Positions 35,541-45,711 of a stretch of DNA of 64,000 bases are shown one piece after another. The stretch comes from Edaphobacter modestus. GTDB lineage: Bacteria; Acidobacteriota; Terriglobia; Terriglobales; Acidobacteriaceae. The stretch lies in NCBI RefSeq assembly GCF_004217555.1, contig NZ_SHKW01000001.1:3162001-3226000 (forward strand), in the 5' to 3' direction. Both the position numbers and the translations under genes were made by a program. The notes below the pieces were generated by a model. It was not told the origin of the DNA. It was given only the letters and a program-made list of their open reading frames with translations, and did no database searches. The stretch's first letter is position 1. Every line of letters starts with the position of its first letter.

Positions 35541-36986
35541 TTACCCCATCTCAACGGTCCTCGCCACCCGCAGCATGGTAGCTTCGCCGAAATGACGCCC
35601 AAGAATCTGCAAGCCTATCGGCAACCCGTCCCTAGTTTCTCCCAACGGAACGCTCATGCCACAGATACCTGACAGACTTGCGGCAACGGAATATATGTCC
35701 TCTAAATACATCTTGACCGGGTCATCGGTCTTCTCACCCAATTTGAAGGCAGGCGTCGGCGTTACCGGAGCAACCAGGACGTCAACATCTGTAAACGCAG
35801 CTAGGAAATCCCGTGTCAACAAGGTTCGTACCTGCTGAGCTTTTTTGTAATAAGCATCGTAATATCCGGCACTTAGAGCATAGGTTCCAAGCAAGATGCG
35901 TCGCTTTACCTCAGCTCCGAAACCGGCATCTCGCGTCCTACTGTACATCTCCGACAAAGTCTTCGCCTCGGCGTCCCGTAAACCAAAGCGCACGCCGTCG
36001 AATCGTGAGAGATTCGAAGATGCCTCGGCTGTGGCAATCACGTAGTAGGTCGGTACGGCGTATTTGGTGTGAGGCAGACTAACCGGTTTTACAACGCATC
36101 CGGCTGCCTTCAGCCCATCCAGCGCCCTCTCAATAGCGGCACGGATTTCCGTGTCCAGTCCGTCACCGAAATACTCTTCCGGAACCCCAACTTTCAGCCC
36201 CTCGACAGGACCGTCAAGCGCATTTCGATAGCCCTCCACGGGTCTGTCTGAGGAAGTTGCGTCCAAGGCGTCCTTCCCGGCGAGCACCTCCAACATCGTT
36301 GCCGCATCCTTCACATTCTTTGTGAACGGTCCTATGCGGTCGAGGGATGAGGCGAAAGCGATCAGACCGTAGCGGCTGACCCGACCATAGGTCGGAAGCA
36401 CCCCAACCACGCCACAGAATGCAGCCGGCTGCCGTATGGATCCTCCGGTATCGGTTCCAAGCGTCGCCACGGCAAAACCCGCCGCCACCGCAGCGGCAGA
36501 GCCACCGCTCGATCCTCCCGGAACCCGATCGAGAGCCCTGGGGTTGCGAACCGGTCCGTAAGCCGAGTTTTCGTTCGAACTCCCCATTGCGAATTCGTCG
36601 CAGTTCAATTTGCCCAGCAGGACAGCCCCGGCGGACTCGAGCCGCTCCACCGCCGTAGCGTCGTAAGGCGGCCGGTAACCTTTCACAATCAGGGAACTGG
36701 CCGTAGCCGGAGCCCCCCGCATCACCAGAACGTCCTTGATGCCCACCGGAACCCCGGCCAGTGGGGGCAGAACTTCGCCGCGCTGCGCCATCGCATCGAT
36801 CTTCGAGGCCTGCGTCAGGGCCCGTTCCCGGCTCAAGGAAAGATAGCTGTTAATTTGCCTGTCTTCGGCTGTAATCCGGTCATAGTGCGCCTCGGCCAGC
36901 GCCGTGGCGGTGGTGCGTCCGGCTGCAATCGCGTCCCGCACCTCATCGATTGTCAAACTCTTCAGACTCTCTGCTGTCAAACCCAT
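35541..36986 (-). CDS. gatA: Asp-tRNA(Asn)/Glu-tRNA(Gln) amidotransferase subunit A
   Basis: Amidase subunit that produces ammonia and amidates mischarged tRNA. The amidase signature contains the Ser-cisSer-Lys triad: Lys in GVPVGIKDVLV, Ser in PGGSSGGSAAAVAAG and in GTDTGGSIRQPAAFCGVVG. 481 aa, family length. An in-frame start at 37190 would run back through gatC; the ATG at 36986 (MGLTAESLKSLT) is the family start. It lies 28 bp after gatC; gatB is not in the window. Confidence 0.93.
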   Translation of the reverse strand: MGLTAESLKSLTIDEVRDAIAAGRTTATALAEAHYDRITAEDRQINSYLSLSRERALTQASKIDAMAQRGEVLPPLAGVPVGIKDVLVMRGAPATASSLIVKGYRPPYDATAVERLESAGAVLLGKLNCDEFAMGSSNENSAYGPVRNPRALDRVPGGSSGGSAAAVAAGFAVATLGTDTGGSIRQPAAFCGVVGVLPTYGRVSRYGLIAFASSLDRIGPFTKNVKDAATMLEVLAGKDALDATSSDRPVEGYRNALDGPVEGLKVGVPEEYFGDGLDTEIRAAIERALDGLKAAGCVVKPVSLPHTKYAVPTYYVIATAEASSNLSRFDGVRFGLRDAEAKTLSEMYSRTRDAGFGAEVKRRILLGTYALSAGYYDAYYKKAQQVRTLLTRDFLAAFTDVDVLVAPVTPTPAFKLGEKTDDPVKMYLEDIYSVAASLSGICGMSVPLGETRDGLPIGLQILGRHFGEATMLRVARTVEMG

Positions 36987-37014
36987 CTCTCCACGAAACC
37001 GGCGAACCGGCCAC

Positions 37015-37344
37015 CTACCGCTCAATGACCTTTGGAACTTTGAAGAACCGGCCATCGGTCTCCGGCGCGGAGGACATGACCTCCGCCCGGTCAATGCAGG
37101 GCTGCACACGATCGCCGCGCAGCGTTTCCCCGTGCGAGTGAACCGCCCCGCCTTCCAGGATCTCGCCCACCTGCGCCATCGGAGGGACATCGCTCGTGTC
37201 CAGCTCGTTCAACTGGGCCACATAATCCAGGATCGCGTTCAAGTCCCGCTGCATGCGAGGCTCTTCTTCCTGGGTCAGCTCCAGATTGGCGAGCTCCGCC
37301 ACCCTGCGCACGTCTTCGATCGTTACTCCAGACTGGCCGTTCAT
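37015..37344 (-). CDS. gatC: Asp-tRNA(Asn)/Glu-tRNA(Gln) amidotransferase subunit C
   Basis: Small subunit that belts GatA and GatB together. 109 aa with typical elements: TIEDVRRVAELANLELTQEE, LNAILDYVAQLNELDTSDV, the MAQVGEILEGGAVHS region and a final SSAPETDGRFFKVPKVIER. It starts 11 bp after the DUF721 stop and 28 bp before gatA, making a three-gene minus-strand operon. Confidence 0.93.
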   Translation of the reverse strand: MNGQSGVTIEDVRRVAELANLELTQEEEPRMQRDLNAILDYVAQLNELDTSDVPPMAQVGEILEGGAVHSHGETLRGDRVQPCIDRAEVMSSAPETDGRFFKVPKVIER

Positions 37345-37355
37345 CGCTTTGATTC

Positions 37356-37634
37356 TTACCTCTTCACTATAAAGTGTAGCCCGGTTACCTTCATCCCTGC
37401 GACTCGCGCCAGCTCCCGCGCCAGATGCTCACTCATGCTCCTCATCTGCTCCAGCCAGGCAGTCTCCCGCACTTCGATTCGGACAGAGCCTTGCTCATAG
37501 CCCACCACGCTGCCCCGCCCGGCAAGAGCCCTTCCGCAGACGACCACCCACGCCATCGCAAGGCGATCCTGGGCTGAGAGCGCACTCAACCCGCTGTGGG
37601 AGCCAAACCTGATTACGTCCCGAAACCGTTGCAT
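37356..37634 (-). CDS. DUF721 (DciA-like) protein
   Basis: A 92-aa DUF721 protein with AWVVVCGRALAGRGSVVGYE, VRIEVRETAWLEQM and ARELARVAGMKVTGLHFIV. Longer DciA relatives load the replicative helicase; this is the short form with only the core domain. It is upstream of gatC with 11 bp spacing. Confidence 0.78.
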   Translation of the reverse strand: MQRFRDVIRFGSHSGLSALSAQDRLAMAWVVVCGRALAGRGSVVGYEQGSVRIEVRETAWLEQMRSMSEHLARELARVAGMKVTGLHFIVKR

Positions 37635-37817
37635 AATTTATCGGAGCTCGCCCGCGATCCTTCGATTTCGGTCGGGATTCAAAACCGGCCTTCGACGGAG
37701 ATGGAACAGAAACAGCTGACAGCACAATTCTACGTCTCAAGCGGGCGGATCAGCTAAGGGAGGCGACATCCACCGGCATACGGACTTTTTCGCAGAATTC
37801 GCTTAAGCAGAATTCGC

Positions 37818-38561
37818 TTAATACGCTCCATCCTGCTTCAAAACCACCACAAACGTCTTCAGAAGAATTCTGAGATCCCGGCGCAGAGACCAGCGGTTTA
37901 CGTAGTCGCAATCCAGTGCAACCCGTTCGTCATAGGTCAGTTCGCTGCGTCCGGAGACCTGCCAGAGTCCGGTCAAACCGGGCTTCACCCTGCAGTAGTA
38001 CTCGAAGGAATCCGCATACTTCTCCACCTCTGCAGCCACGATCGGTCGCGGTCCGACCAGGCTCATATGTCCGGCCAGAACATTCCAGAGCTGAGGAAAT
38101 TCGTCGAGGCTGTAGCGGCGAAGGAAAGATCCGATGGGTGTAATGCGCGGATCATGACGCAGCTTGTGCGTTTTGTTCCACTCTGCCCGCGCCTTCGGGT
38201 GCCGGGAAAGATACTCCTCGAGAACCTCGGCCGAGTTCACGCACATCGTTCTGAACTTCCACATCGAAAAGAAAGCACCATGGTTCCGGATTCTCCGGTG
38301 GGAGTAGAAGATCGGCCCCGGCGAGCTGAACATCACCAGCAGCGAGATCATCCCCAACGCAATCAGAACGATCGGTGCGGAAATAAGGATCAGACAGATA
38401 TCGATACAGCGCTTGATGACCCGGTAACGAAAAAGTCCGGACGGCACTCGATCCAGCGGATACGTCGTCCTGGATCCCGGCCTGCTGATCGCCTCTGTGT
38501 ACGAATAAGAATCTTCGATAGCCGCTGTCCGCGACTCAGGAGATTGATATTCTGCCTGCAT
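37818..38561 (-). CDS. WbaP/UPGP-type polyprenyl-phosphate sugar transferase
   Basis: Transfers a sugar-1-phosphate to undecaprenyl phosphate, the first step of repeat-unit assembly. 247 aa with a short N-terminus and one re-entrant membrane helix ([20 protein letters not shown]). The catalytic core follows: [27 protein letters not shown] with [40 protein letters not shown] and [20 protein letters not shown]. It lacks the N-terminal four-helix bundle of WbaP. It is divergent from rfbC across a 387-bp region. Confidence 0.9.
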   Translation of the reverse strand: MQAEYQSPESRTAAIEDSYSYTEAISRPGSRTTYPLDRVPSGLFRYRVIKRCIDICLILISAPIVLIALGMISLLVMFSSPGPIFYSHRRIRNHGAFFSMWKFRTMCVNSAEVLEEYLSRHPKARAEWNKTHKLRHDPRITPIGSFLRRYSLDEFPQLWNVLAGHMSLVGPRPIVAAEVEKYADSFEYYCRVKPGLTGLWQVSGRSELTYDERVALDCDYVNRWSLRRDLRILLKTFVVVLKQDGAY

Positions 38562-38948
38562 TGAAATCCTGTGTCTGTATAACGCTACCCCCGCTTCTTC
38601 GCGTTGGTCCCGGAATACTGGTTATCGTGCATAAAAATGTCGCGGCAGTGACCTAAATCCTACAGAATCTCCAAACTTACTCCCTGCCCACTCCACGTCA
38701 CAGTTTGCGTCCGAGGGTTATCTTTGGTGGAACAGAGCCTCTTTCGTCAAACCTCGCTTCGAGCCCACATATTGCTCCCTCTCGGAGACAAAGCATTTCA
38801 TCATCATCGGCATTTCATCATCATCGCAGTCCGTTCATTCTAATCACTGTGCTTCGGTTTAACACAAATCTATTTTAGGCCAATTCCAGCCAACATTCCC
38901 AATCCGGAACGGCCAGCATCCCCGCGCCTGGTCGGATAAACTTGTCGG
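38562..38948. promoter_or_regulatory. divergent intergenic region with a 17-bp tandem repeat
   Basis: The 387-bp region between the initiating transferase (-) and rfbC (+). It contains two exact head-to-tail copies of GCATTTCATCATCATCG at 38793-38809 and 38810-38826. The repeat may be a regulator binding site or a slippage product. No coding is supported here. Confidence 0.55.
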
Positions 38949-39512
38949 ATGCAGGTTTACGATACCCCGCTGCACGATGTGAAGATCCTTCAGCCCCGCC
39001 GCTTTAGCGATAGCCGTGGCTGGTTTGCAGAGGTTTTCAACACCTCCGCCTTCTCCTCCGCTGGTCTGCCCGCTGAATTTGTTCAGGATAACCAGTCCTT
39101 CTCTGCGAAGGGAGTCCTGCGAGGGCTCCATTACCAATTAGGTAAACCCCAGGGAAAGCTCGTCCGCGTTCTTACGGGTCATATCTGGGATGTCGCCGTC
39201 GATCTGCGCCGTAACTCGCCCCAGTTCGGAAGATGGGCCGGCTTTCATCTCCGTCCCCGCAACGAATCCGGCGAGCTCGAGTTGCTCTGGATCCCGGAGG
39301 GCTTTGCTCACGGCTTCCTTGTCCTCTCCGACTCCGCCGAGGTTCTCTACAAAACGACGAATCTTTACCATCCCGCGGGGGAGCGCTCCATCGTATGGAA
39401 TGACCCCACCCTCAACATCCGCTGGCCCCTGGAAGAGTTAGGCGGCGCCTCCCCCTGCGTAAGCGGTAAGGACGCCCAGGGTAGCCTGTTTGAATCCGCC
39501 GAACTTCCCTGA
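38949..39512 (+). CDS. rfbC: dTDP-4-dehydrorhamnose 3,5-epimerase
   Basis: Third enzyme of dTDP-L-rhamnose synthesis. 187-aa cupin with FSDSRGWFAEVFNTSAF, the active-site block GVLRGLHYQLGKPQGKLVRV (catalytic His), DVAVDLRRNSPQFGRWAGF, and EGFAHGFLVLSDSAEVLYKT with the catalytic Tyr following. It is transcribed opposite to the other rfb genes and convergent with the GmhB-like gene (74 bp). Confidence 0.93.
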   Translation: MQVYDTPLHDVKILQPRRFSDSRGWFAEVFNTSAFSSAGLPAEFVQDNQSFSAKGVLRGLHYQLGKPQGKLVRVLTGHIWDVAVDLRRNSPQFGRWAGFHLRPRNESGELELLWIPEGFAHGFLVLSDSAEVLYKTTNLYHPAGERSIVWNDPTLNIRWPLEELGGASPCVSGKDAQGSLFESAELP

Positions 39513-39586
39513 ATCCCAAATCAGCGATCTGACGGGAATCTGGATCGTTAACTCAGCCGGGCCTTCTCCTGGGAAGGCTCTCACGC

Positions 39587-40135
39587 TCAGCCGCGATCCA
39601 ACAGCCATCTCTCCACCTCGTCCAGGCTCTGGACCCCGAGGTAGCTTCCGCCACACCCTGCCTCTTCGGTGCCATGGATAAGGAACGCCTGCCGCAGACC
39701 CGCGCTATTCGCTGCCGCGACATCGCTGCAGCGGTCTCCCACCATCACGCTGTCCGCCAGAGACACCCCAAACTCAAGCATCGCCCTTCGCAGCATCCCT
39801 GTTCCGGGCTTCCTGTCCTCATGATCCCGCCGATACTCCCCGATCCCACGTTCCGGGTGGTACGGGCAGTAATACACCGCGTCGAGCTCCACCCCCTGAG
39901 CCCGCAGCTCGCCTCGCATCCACACCGTCAGCGAATCGAAGTCCGCCTCGCTATAGAAGCCCCGCGCGATCCCTGCCTGATTCGTCACCACGATCAGCCG
40001 ATACCCCAGCTGCATCGCCGTCCGGCACAGGGAGAAGATTCCCGGGACAAACTCCACATCCTCAATGCGGTGCAGATAGCCGATCTCAACGTTCACGACT
40101 CCATCGCGATCCAGAAACAGCGCTCTCTCGCTCAT
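39587..40135 (-). CDS. GmhB-like D,D-heptose 1,7-bisphosphate phosphatase (HAD)
   Basis: A 182-aa HAD-superfamily phosphatase of the GmhB/HisB-N type: nucleophile motif LFLDRDGVVNVEIGYLH, LIVVTNQAGIARGFYSEADF, Zn-loop-like CPYHPERG and metal-site MVGDRCSDVAAANSAGL. Only part of the GmhB zinc cysteine loop is visible. No other heptose gene is in the window, so the substrate may be another sugar phosphate. Its start overlaps the VOC gene's stop by 4 bp; last gene of the five-gene operon. Confidence 0.83.
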   Translation of the reverse strand: MSERALFLDRDGVVNVEIGYLHRIEDVEFVPGIFSLCRTAMQLGYRLIVVTNQAGIARGFYSEADFDSLTVWMRGELRAQGVELDAVYYCPYHPERGIGEYRRDHEDRKPGTGMLRRAMLEFGVSLADSVMVGDRCSDVAAANSAGLRQAFLIHGTEEAGCGGSYLGVQSLDEVERWLLDRG

Positions 40136-40569
40136 TCCTTGATCCTGTAGGCGTGCTCGTGTCCCGGAGCTTCAATCAACTCCACCATGAAACGCTCGGT
40201 CGTAATCCAGAACTGCACCCGCGCGCCCCGGTAGGCGACCGCAGGCTTGGGAGGACCGGCCATAATCGACCCGTTCGCCTCCAGGCTTCGCGCGTCGCGA
40301 TCCAGGTCAACCGTCAGGTACGCCACGTGATTCAGAATATTGATGCCACGCTTCAGCGCCGTTGTCACCGGGCTCGCCTCGCCCAGGGGCGAAATCAGCT
40401 CATAACAGGGTCCGTCTTCCGCGCGCCCGAACTGCACATAGACCCCGATTCCAGGATCTTCGAAGACCTCGGTCCACCGGTCGATCCCGAACATGCTCTC
40501 CAGGAACTCCCTCCCCTTCGCCATATCGCCTACCACCAGCCCAATGTGATCGAACTTCAACCTGCTCAT
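40132..40569 (-). CDS. VOC (glyoxalase-fold) family protein
   Basis: A 145-aa protein with two beta-alpha-beta-beta-beta modules: FDHIGLVVGDMAKGREFLES at the start, YVQFGRAEDGPCYELISPLG, NHVAYLTVDLDRDARSLEAN and FWITTERFMVELIEAPG. The His and Glu positions fit a metal site (H8; E near the first module's end; H in NHVAY; E in VELIE). It resembles methylmalonyl-CoA epimerase-like members, but its place between rfbD and a sugar phosphatase, with 4-bp overlaps on both sides, points to sugar metabolism. Confidence 0.8.
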   Translation of the reverse strand: MSRLKFDHIGLVVGDMAKGREFLESMFGIDRWTEVFEDPGIGVYVQFGRAEDGPCYELISPLGEASPVTTALKRGINILNHVAYLTVDLDRDARSLEANGSIMAGPPKPAVAYRGARVQFWITTERFMVELIEAPGHEHAYRIKE

Positions 40570-41471
40570 ACCTCCGTCATCACCTCGCGCAGAGAGTCCC
40601 GCCAGTCCATCATTCTCCAGTCAAACGTTGCAGCCAGTCGCGCGCAGCTCAGGCGCGAGTTAAGCGGTCTCTTTGCCGGCGTCGGATATTCGCTGGTCGT
40701 GATCGCCTCCACCTCCGCCAGTTTTGCGCCGGGCTCTCGCTCGCGCAGTCTCTCGATAGCCTCCGCCGCAAACCCGAACCAGGTCGTCTCCCCCGCCCCG
40801 GCAGCGTGATAGATCCCCCCCGATTCCCCGAGCGCCTCTGTCAGCTCCCGCCCCGCGCCCGACGCTTCGATCCGGCCGATCACCTGGGCCGTCATGCGCG
40901 CAAGATCACGGCTCCATGTCGGAGCGCCATGCTGATCCGCCACAATCCGCAGCCGTTCACGCTCCTTCGCAGCCTTCAGGATCGTCCGCAGAAAGTTCTT
41001 TCCCTTCGCGCCATAGACCCAGCTGGTACGAAAGACCATGTATCCCGCACCACTCTCTACGAGAGCACGTTCGCCGGCCAGCTTGCTCGCTCCATACACA
41101 CTCACAGGGCCGGTTGCATCTGTCTCTCGATAAGGAGCGTTCCCGGTACCATCGAAGACGTAATCGGTTGAAAAGTGGATTACTCCCGCGCCAATCTTCC
41201 GTGCCTCTTCTCCAATCGCACGCACCGCCTCCGCGTTGATCGCATACGCAAGATCGGGCTCGCTCTCGGCCTTGTCCACGGCGGTGTAGGCCGCAGGATT
41301 CACAATCCACCGCGGCCGAATCGCCCGCACCTTCTCCCGCACCGACGCGGGGTTCGCCAGGTCCATCTCGTCTCGGGCCGGAGCGACAACCTCGCCCACC
41401 GCTGCCAGCGTAGCGGCAAGCTCCCCACCAACCTGTCCCGTCACCCCTGTCAGCAGAATCCGTCCACTCAT
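40566..41471 (-). CDS. rfbD: dTDP-4-dehydrorhamnose reductase
   Basis: Last step of dTDP-L-rhamnose synthesis. 301-aa short-chain reductase with a degenerate nucleotide loop ([18 protein letters not shown]), [39 protein letters not shown] and catalytic Tyr-x-x-x-Lys in [17 protein letters not shown]. It overlaps rfbA upstream and the VOC gene downstream by 4 bp each. Confidence 0.92.
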   Translation of the reverse strand: MSGRILLTGVTGQVGGELAATLAAVGEVVAPARDEMDLANPASVREKVRAIRPRWIVNPAAYTAVDKAESEPDLAYAINAEAVRAIGEEARKIGAGVIHFSTDYVFDGTGNAPYRETDATGPVSVYGASKLAGERALVESGAGYMVFRTSWVYGAKGKNFLRTILKAAKERERLRIVADQHGAPTWSRDLARMTAQVIGRIEASGAGRELTEALGESGGIYHAAGAGETTWFGFAAEAIERLREREPGAKLAEVEAITTSEYPTPAKRPLNSRLSCARLAATFDWRMMDWRDSLREVMTEV

Positions 41472-42345
41472 CCCCAGAACACCGGCTCCGATAACAACCT
41501 CACAAGATACTGTCCGTAGCTGCTCTTGCCCATCCTGCCCGCAAGGTCGCGAAGCTGATCTTCGTTGATATATCCCAGCCGGTAAACGATCTCCTCCAGG
41601 CAGGCGACCTTCAATCCCTGGCGCTTCTCAATGGTCTGGATAAACGAAGCCGCCTCCAGCAGCGAGTCATGCGTTCCCGTATCCAACCAGGCCATTCCGC
41701 GGCCCAGCACCTCGGTCTTCAACTGACCGCGCTCCAGATAGCAGCGGTTCACATCCGTGATCTCAAGCTCGCCCCGCGGCGAAGGCTTCAGTCCTTCGGC
41801 GATCCCGACCACCTGCGAGTCGTAAAAATAAATTCCCGTCACCGCATAACGCGACTTCGGGTTCGCCGGCTTCTCTTCAATCGAGATCGCCTTACGATTC
41901 GCGTCGAACTCCACCACCCCATACCGTTCCGGGTCGAGCACAGGGTACGCAAAAACCGTTGCTCCCTCGCGGTTCGCCGCCGCCTGCCGCAGCGTCTTCA
42001 CCATGTCGTGCCCGTAGAAGATGTTATCGCCGAGCGCGAGACAACATGGCTCTCCGCCAAGAAACTCCTTGCCGATCAAAAACGCCTGTGCCAGCCCATC
42101 CGGCGAAGGCTGGACGGCGTATTCCAGTCGGATGCCCCACTGCTCGCCCGAGCCCAGAAGCTGTTCGAACCGGGGTGTATCCTGCGGGGTCGAGATAATC
42201 AGGATCTCCCGAATCCCCGCCAGCAGAAGCACGGAGAGCGGGTAATAGATCATCGGCTTGTCGTACACCGGCAGCAGCTGCTTGGACACTGCCTGGGTTA
42301 CCGGATGCAAACGCGTGCCGGAGCCTCCGGCCAGGATGATTCCCT

Positions 42346-42349
<4 letters not shown>
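41468..42349 (-). CDS. rfbA: glucose-1-phosphate thymidylyltransferase
   Basis: Makes dTDP-glucose from glucose-1-phosphate and dTTP. 293 aa with the nucleotidyltransferase signature [66 protein letters not shown] and [15 protein letters not shown]. The in-frame start at 42514 would run deep into rfbB; ATG 42349 is the family start and overlaps the rfbB stop by 4 bp. Confidence 0.93.
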
Positions 42350-43479
<1,130 letters not shown>

Positions 43480-43642
43480 GTCGTTCGTAAGACTCCTCTC
43501 GGAACCAGCGTCGCCTCGCGTGCCCTGCCCGCAGACTGCCGGGTGCTCAAATCAGAGTACAGCACTGCATTTTACCTTCCACTCCGAGGCAACGGAGCTC
43601 ACACTCCCGATCTCCTACTCAACAGCGAAAGGATCTAGACCC

Positions 43643-43864
43643 ATGGCCACGAATCCGCAACCCGTAGGAACCCCCGTCGACAGCAAATCCCCTGATACCA
43701 AGCGACATGGGATAGAGCCCTCCGGCCCACGAGGGGATAATCCTGGAACAGCAGGACCCGGACCAACGTCCGTACGTTCCGACACTCCTGAAAATGCCGA
43801 AGGACACATCAACCCCTCCCCCGAAGACACCAACGCGACGCCTGGCACCGCGCCGGAGAAATAA
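43643..43864 (+). CDS. small disordered Pro/Asn/Thr-rich protein
   Basis: 73 codons from ATG at 43643 with GAAAGGA upstream. The product is rich in Pro, Gly, Asp, Asn and Thr (PVGTPVDSKSPDTKRHG; NPSPEDTNATPGTAPEK) and lacks hydrophobic segments, so it should be unstructured and cytoplasmic. Coding is plausible but not proven. The frame stays open upstream to 43346, but that part is antisense to rfbB. Confidence 0.5.
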   Translation: MATNPQPVGTPVDSKSPDTKRHGIEPSGPRGDNPGTAGPGPTSVRSDTPENAEGHINPSPEDTNATPGTAPEK

Positions 43865-43995
43865 TCGCCCGCGCAGGAAATCGAAAGATACCTGACTCCC
43901 CCCTTGCCATCGCCCTGCGACGCGGAGCAGCATGGTAGGCATCTCACCCGGGCCCCAAAGAGATGCGCGAATCGCCGCGCAACGGAGGGAACCAA

Positions 43996-45075
43996 ATGGC
44001 TGCATCCGCTCCTTCACCCGCTCTCGACGAATCCAAACTCAACACCTTCATGAACCAGGCTCTCCAGGACATGGGGGCGGCCATGCATGCCGCGCTCGTC
44101 ATCATCGGCGACAAGCTTGGTCTCTACAAGGCGATGTCCGACTCTAATCCTGTTACACCAACAGAGCTCGCCGCCAAAACCAAAACCGACGAGCGCTACG
44201 TCCGCGAATGGCTCAACGCCAACGCCGCCAGCGGCTATCTCACCTACGACCCCGGCAGCCAAACCTATACCCTTCCCCCCGAGCAGGCCTTCGCCCTCGC
44301 CGTCGATGACAGCCCCGCCTTCCTCCCCGGAGCCTTCCAGATCATCGGCTCCGTCATGCGCGACGAGTCAAAGATCACCGACGCCTTCCGCACCGGCAAA
44401 GGCGTAGGCTGGCACGAACACGACACCGAGCTCTTCCAGGGAACCGAGCGTTTCTTCCGTCCCAACTACGCCGCCAATCTCATCTCGCAATGGATTCCAT
44501 CGCTGACCGGCATTAAACAAAAACTCGAAGCCGGAGGCCGCGTCGCCGACGTCGGCTGCGGGCATGGCTCCTCCACCATCCTCATGGCGAAGGCCTTTCC
44601 CAACTCCACCTTCTTCGGCTTCGACTATCACCCCGCCTCGATCGAATGGGCGCGCAAAGCGGCAAAAAACGCCGGTGTCGGTGACCGCATCACCTTCGAA
44701 ACTGCGTCCGCCAAAGACTATCCCGGCAACGGCTACGATCTCGTAACCTTCTTCGACTGCCTGCACGATATGGGCGACCCAGCCGGAGCCTCCACGCATG
44801 TCCGCTCCACGCTCGCCAAAGATGGTTCATGGATGATCGTCGAGCCCTTTGCCAACGACAAGGTAGAGGACAATCTCAATCCCGTCGGCAGAATCTACTA
44901 CTCCGCATCAACCATGATCTGCACACCCGCCTCCCGTTCGCAGGAGGTTGGCCTGGCCCTCGGAGCACAGGCCGGCGAGGCGCGTATGCGGGAAGTCGTC
45001 TCCTCCGGTGGCTTCAGCAACTTCCGCCGCGCAGCCGAGACTCCCTTCAACCTCGTATTCGAGGCTCGCGCATAA
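43996..45075 (+). CDS. class I SAM-dependent methyltransferase with dimerisation wHTH
   Basis: 359 aa from ATG at 43996 (GGAGGG upstream; an in-frame start at 43963 is less likely). An N-terminal winged-helix segment (ALVIIGDKLGLYKAMSD, TPTELAAKTKTDERYVREWL) as in O-methyltransferase dimerisation domains precedes a Rossmann core with SAM motif I VADVGCGHGSSTILMAKAF, then FFGFDYHPASIEWARKAAK and YDLVTFFDCLHDMGDP. Typical of methyltransferases acting on small molecules; the substrate is unknown. A terminator follows. Confidence 0.85.
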   Translation: MAASAPSPALDESKLNTFMNQALQDMGAAMHAALVIIGDKLGLYKAMSDSNPVTPTELAAKTKTDERYVREWLNANAASGYLTYDPGSQTYTLPPEQAFALAVDDSPAFLPGAFQIIGSVMRDESKITDAFRTGKGVGWHEHDTELFQGTERFFRPNYAANLISQWIPSLTGIKQKLEAGGRVADVGCGHGSSTILMAKAFPNSTFFGFDYHPASIEWARKAAKNAGVGDRITFETASAKDYPGNGYDLVTFFDCLHDMGDPAGASTHVRSTLAKDGSWMIVEPFANDKVEDNLNPVGRIYYSASTMICTPASRSQEVGLALGAQAGEARMREVVSSGGFSNFRRAAETPFNLVFEARA

Positions 45076-45471
45076 AACAGAACAGGCCGAGGACGCGTAT
45101 CACCGCCGGCCTGTTTCTTACGAAGAAGACGCAAACACCGACTCAGCAACGGTGCTCCGGAACGAGATGAGGATAAGGATGCGCAAGAGCGTCCTCTGAA
45201 GGACTGCGTATGGAACGGGACTGCGCGCAAATGGATGCGTAAGCAGTAGAACTCATCAAAACTGAACGGGGGTTCCCAGGGGTGAGAGTCATCACGGACT
45301 CGGACCAGAACGGCGAACGCGGTGATTGTGCTCCGAGCCGGGAAAAATGTCTCCACCGATCCGGCCCTGACGCCAGGCCGTGCGCGGACCCGAGCTGCTA
45401 TGCGACACTGAAAAGACCGAAGGCGTACCTTGCCCAGCCATCCGGCCTCGCATCCGTACATCCACCTTCTC
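45076..45471. other. intergenic region before the tRNA
   Basis: Apart from the terminator at 45081-45115 I see no gene in these 395 bp. The tRNA promoter should lie in the last 60 bp (45400-45471). Confidence 0.5.
45081..45115 (+). terminator. intrinsic terminator of the methyltransferase gene
   Basis: An 8-bp perfect stem AACAGGCC (45081-45088) / GGCCTGTT (45108-45115), followed by TCTTAC; it begins 5 bp after the stop codon. Confidence 0.75.
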
Positions 45472-45544
<73 letters not shown>

Positions 45545-45660
45545 CCGAATCCCGATTTAGTAAATCACAATTAGCAGTTATATATGAATAACTTACAGTG
45601 AGTATCTCTCTAGGCCAGTCAATTGGGTCCAAGATGAGGCTAACTGTACTTTGGCTAAAA

Positions 45661-45711
45661 GGTACAATTTCGGTACAGTGCTGTCCTCCAACACTGCACC
45701 GAAAGGGCCCT
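45661..45711 (+). promoter_or_regulatory. repeat cluster upstream of the integrase start
   Basis: GGTACA occurs twice 5 bp apart (near 45661 and 45672), and CGGTACAGTG has an almost exact inverted partner CACTGCACCG about 20 bp further on. The cluster lies directly before the chosen integrase start and could be an operator or an integrase arm-binding site. Confidence 0.45.
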
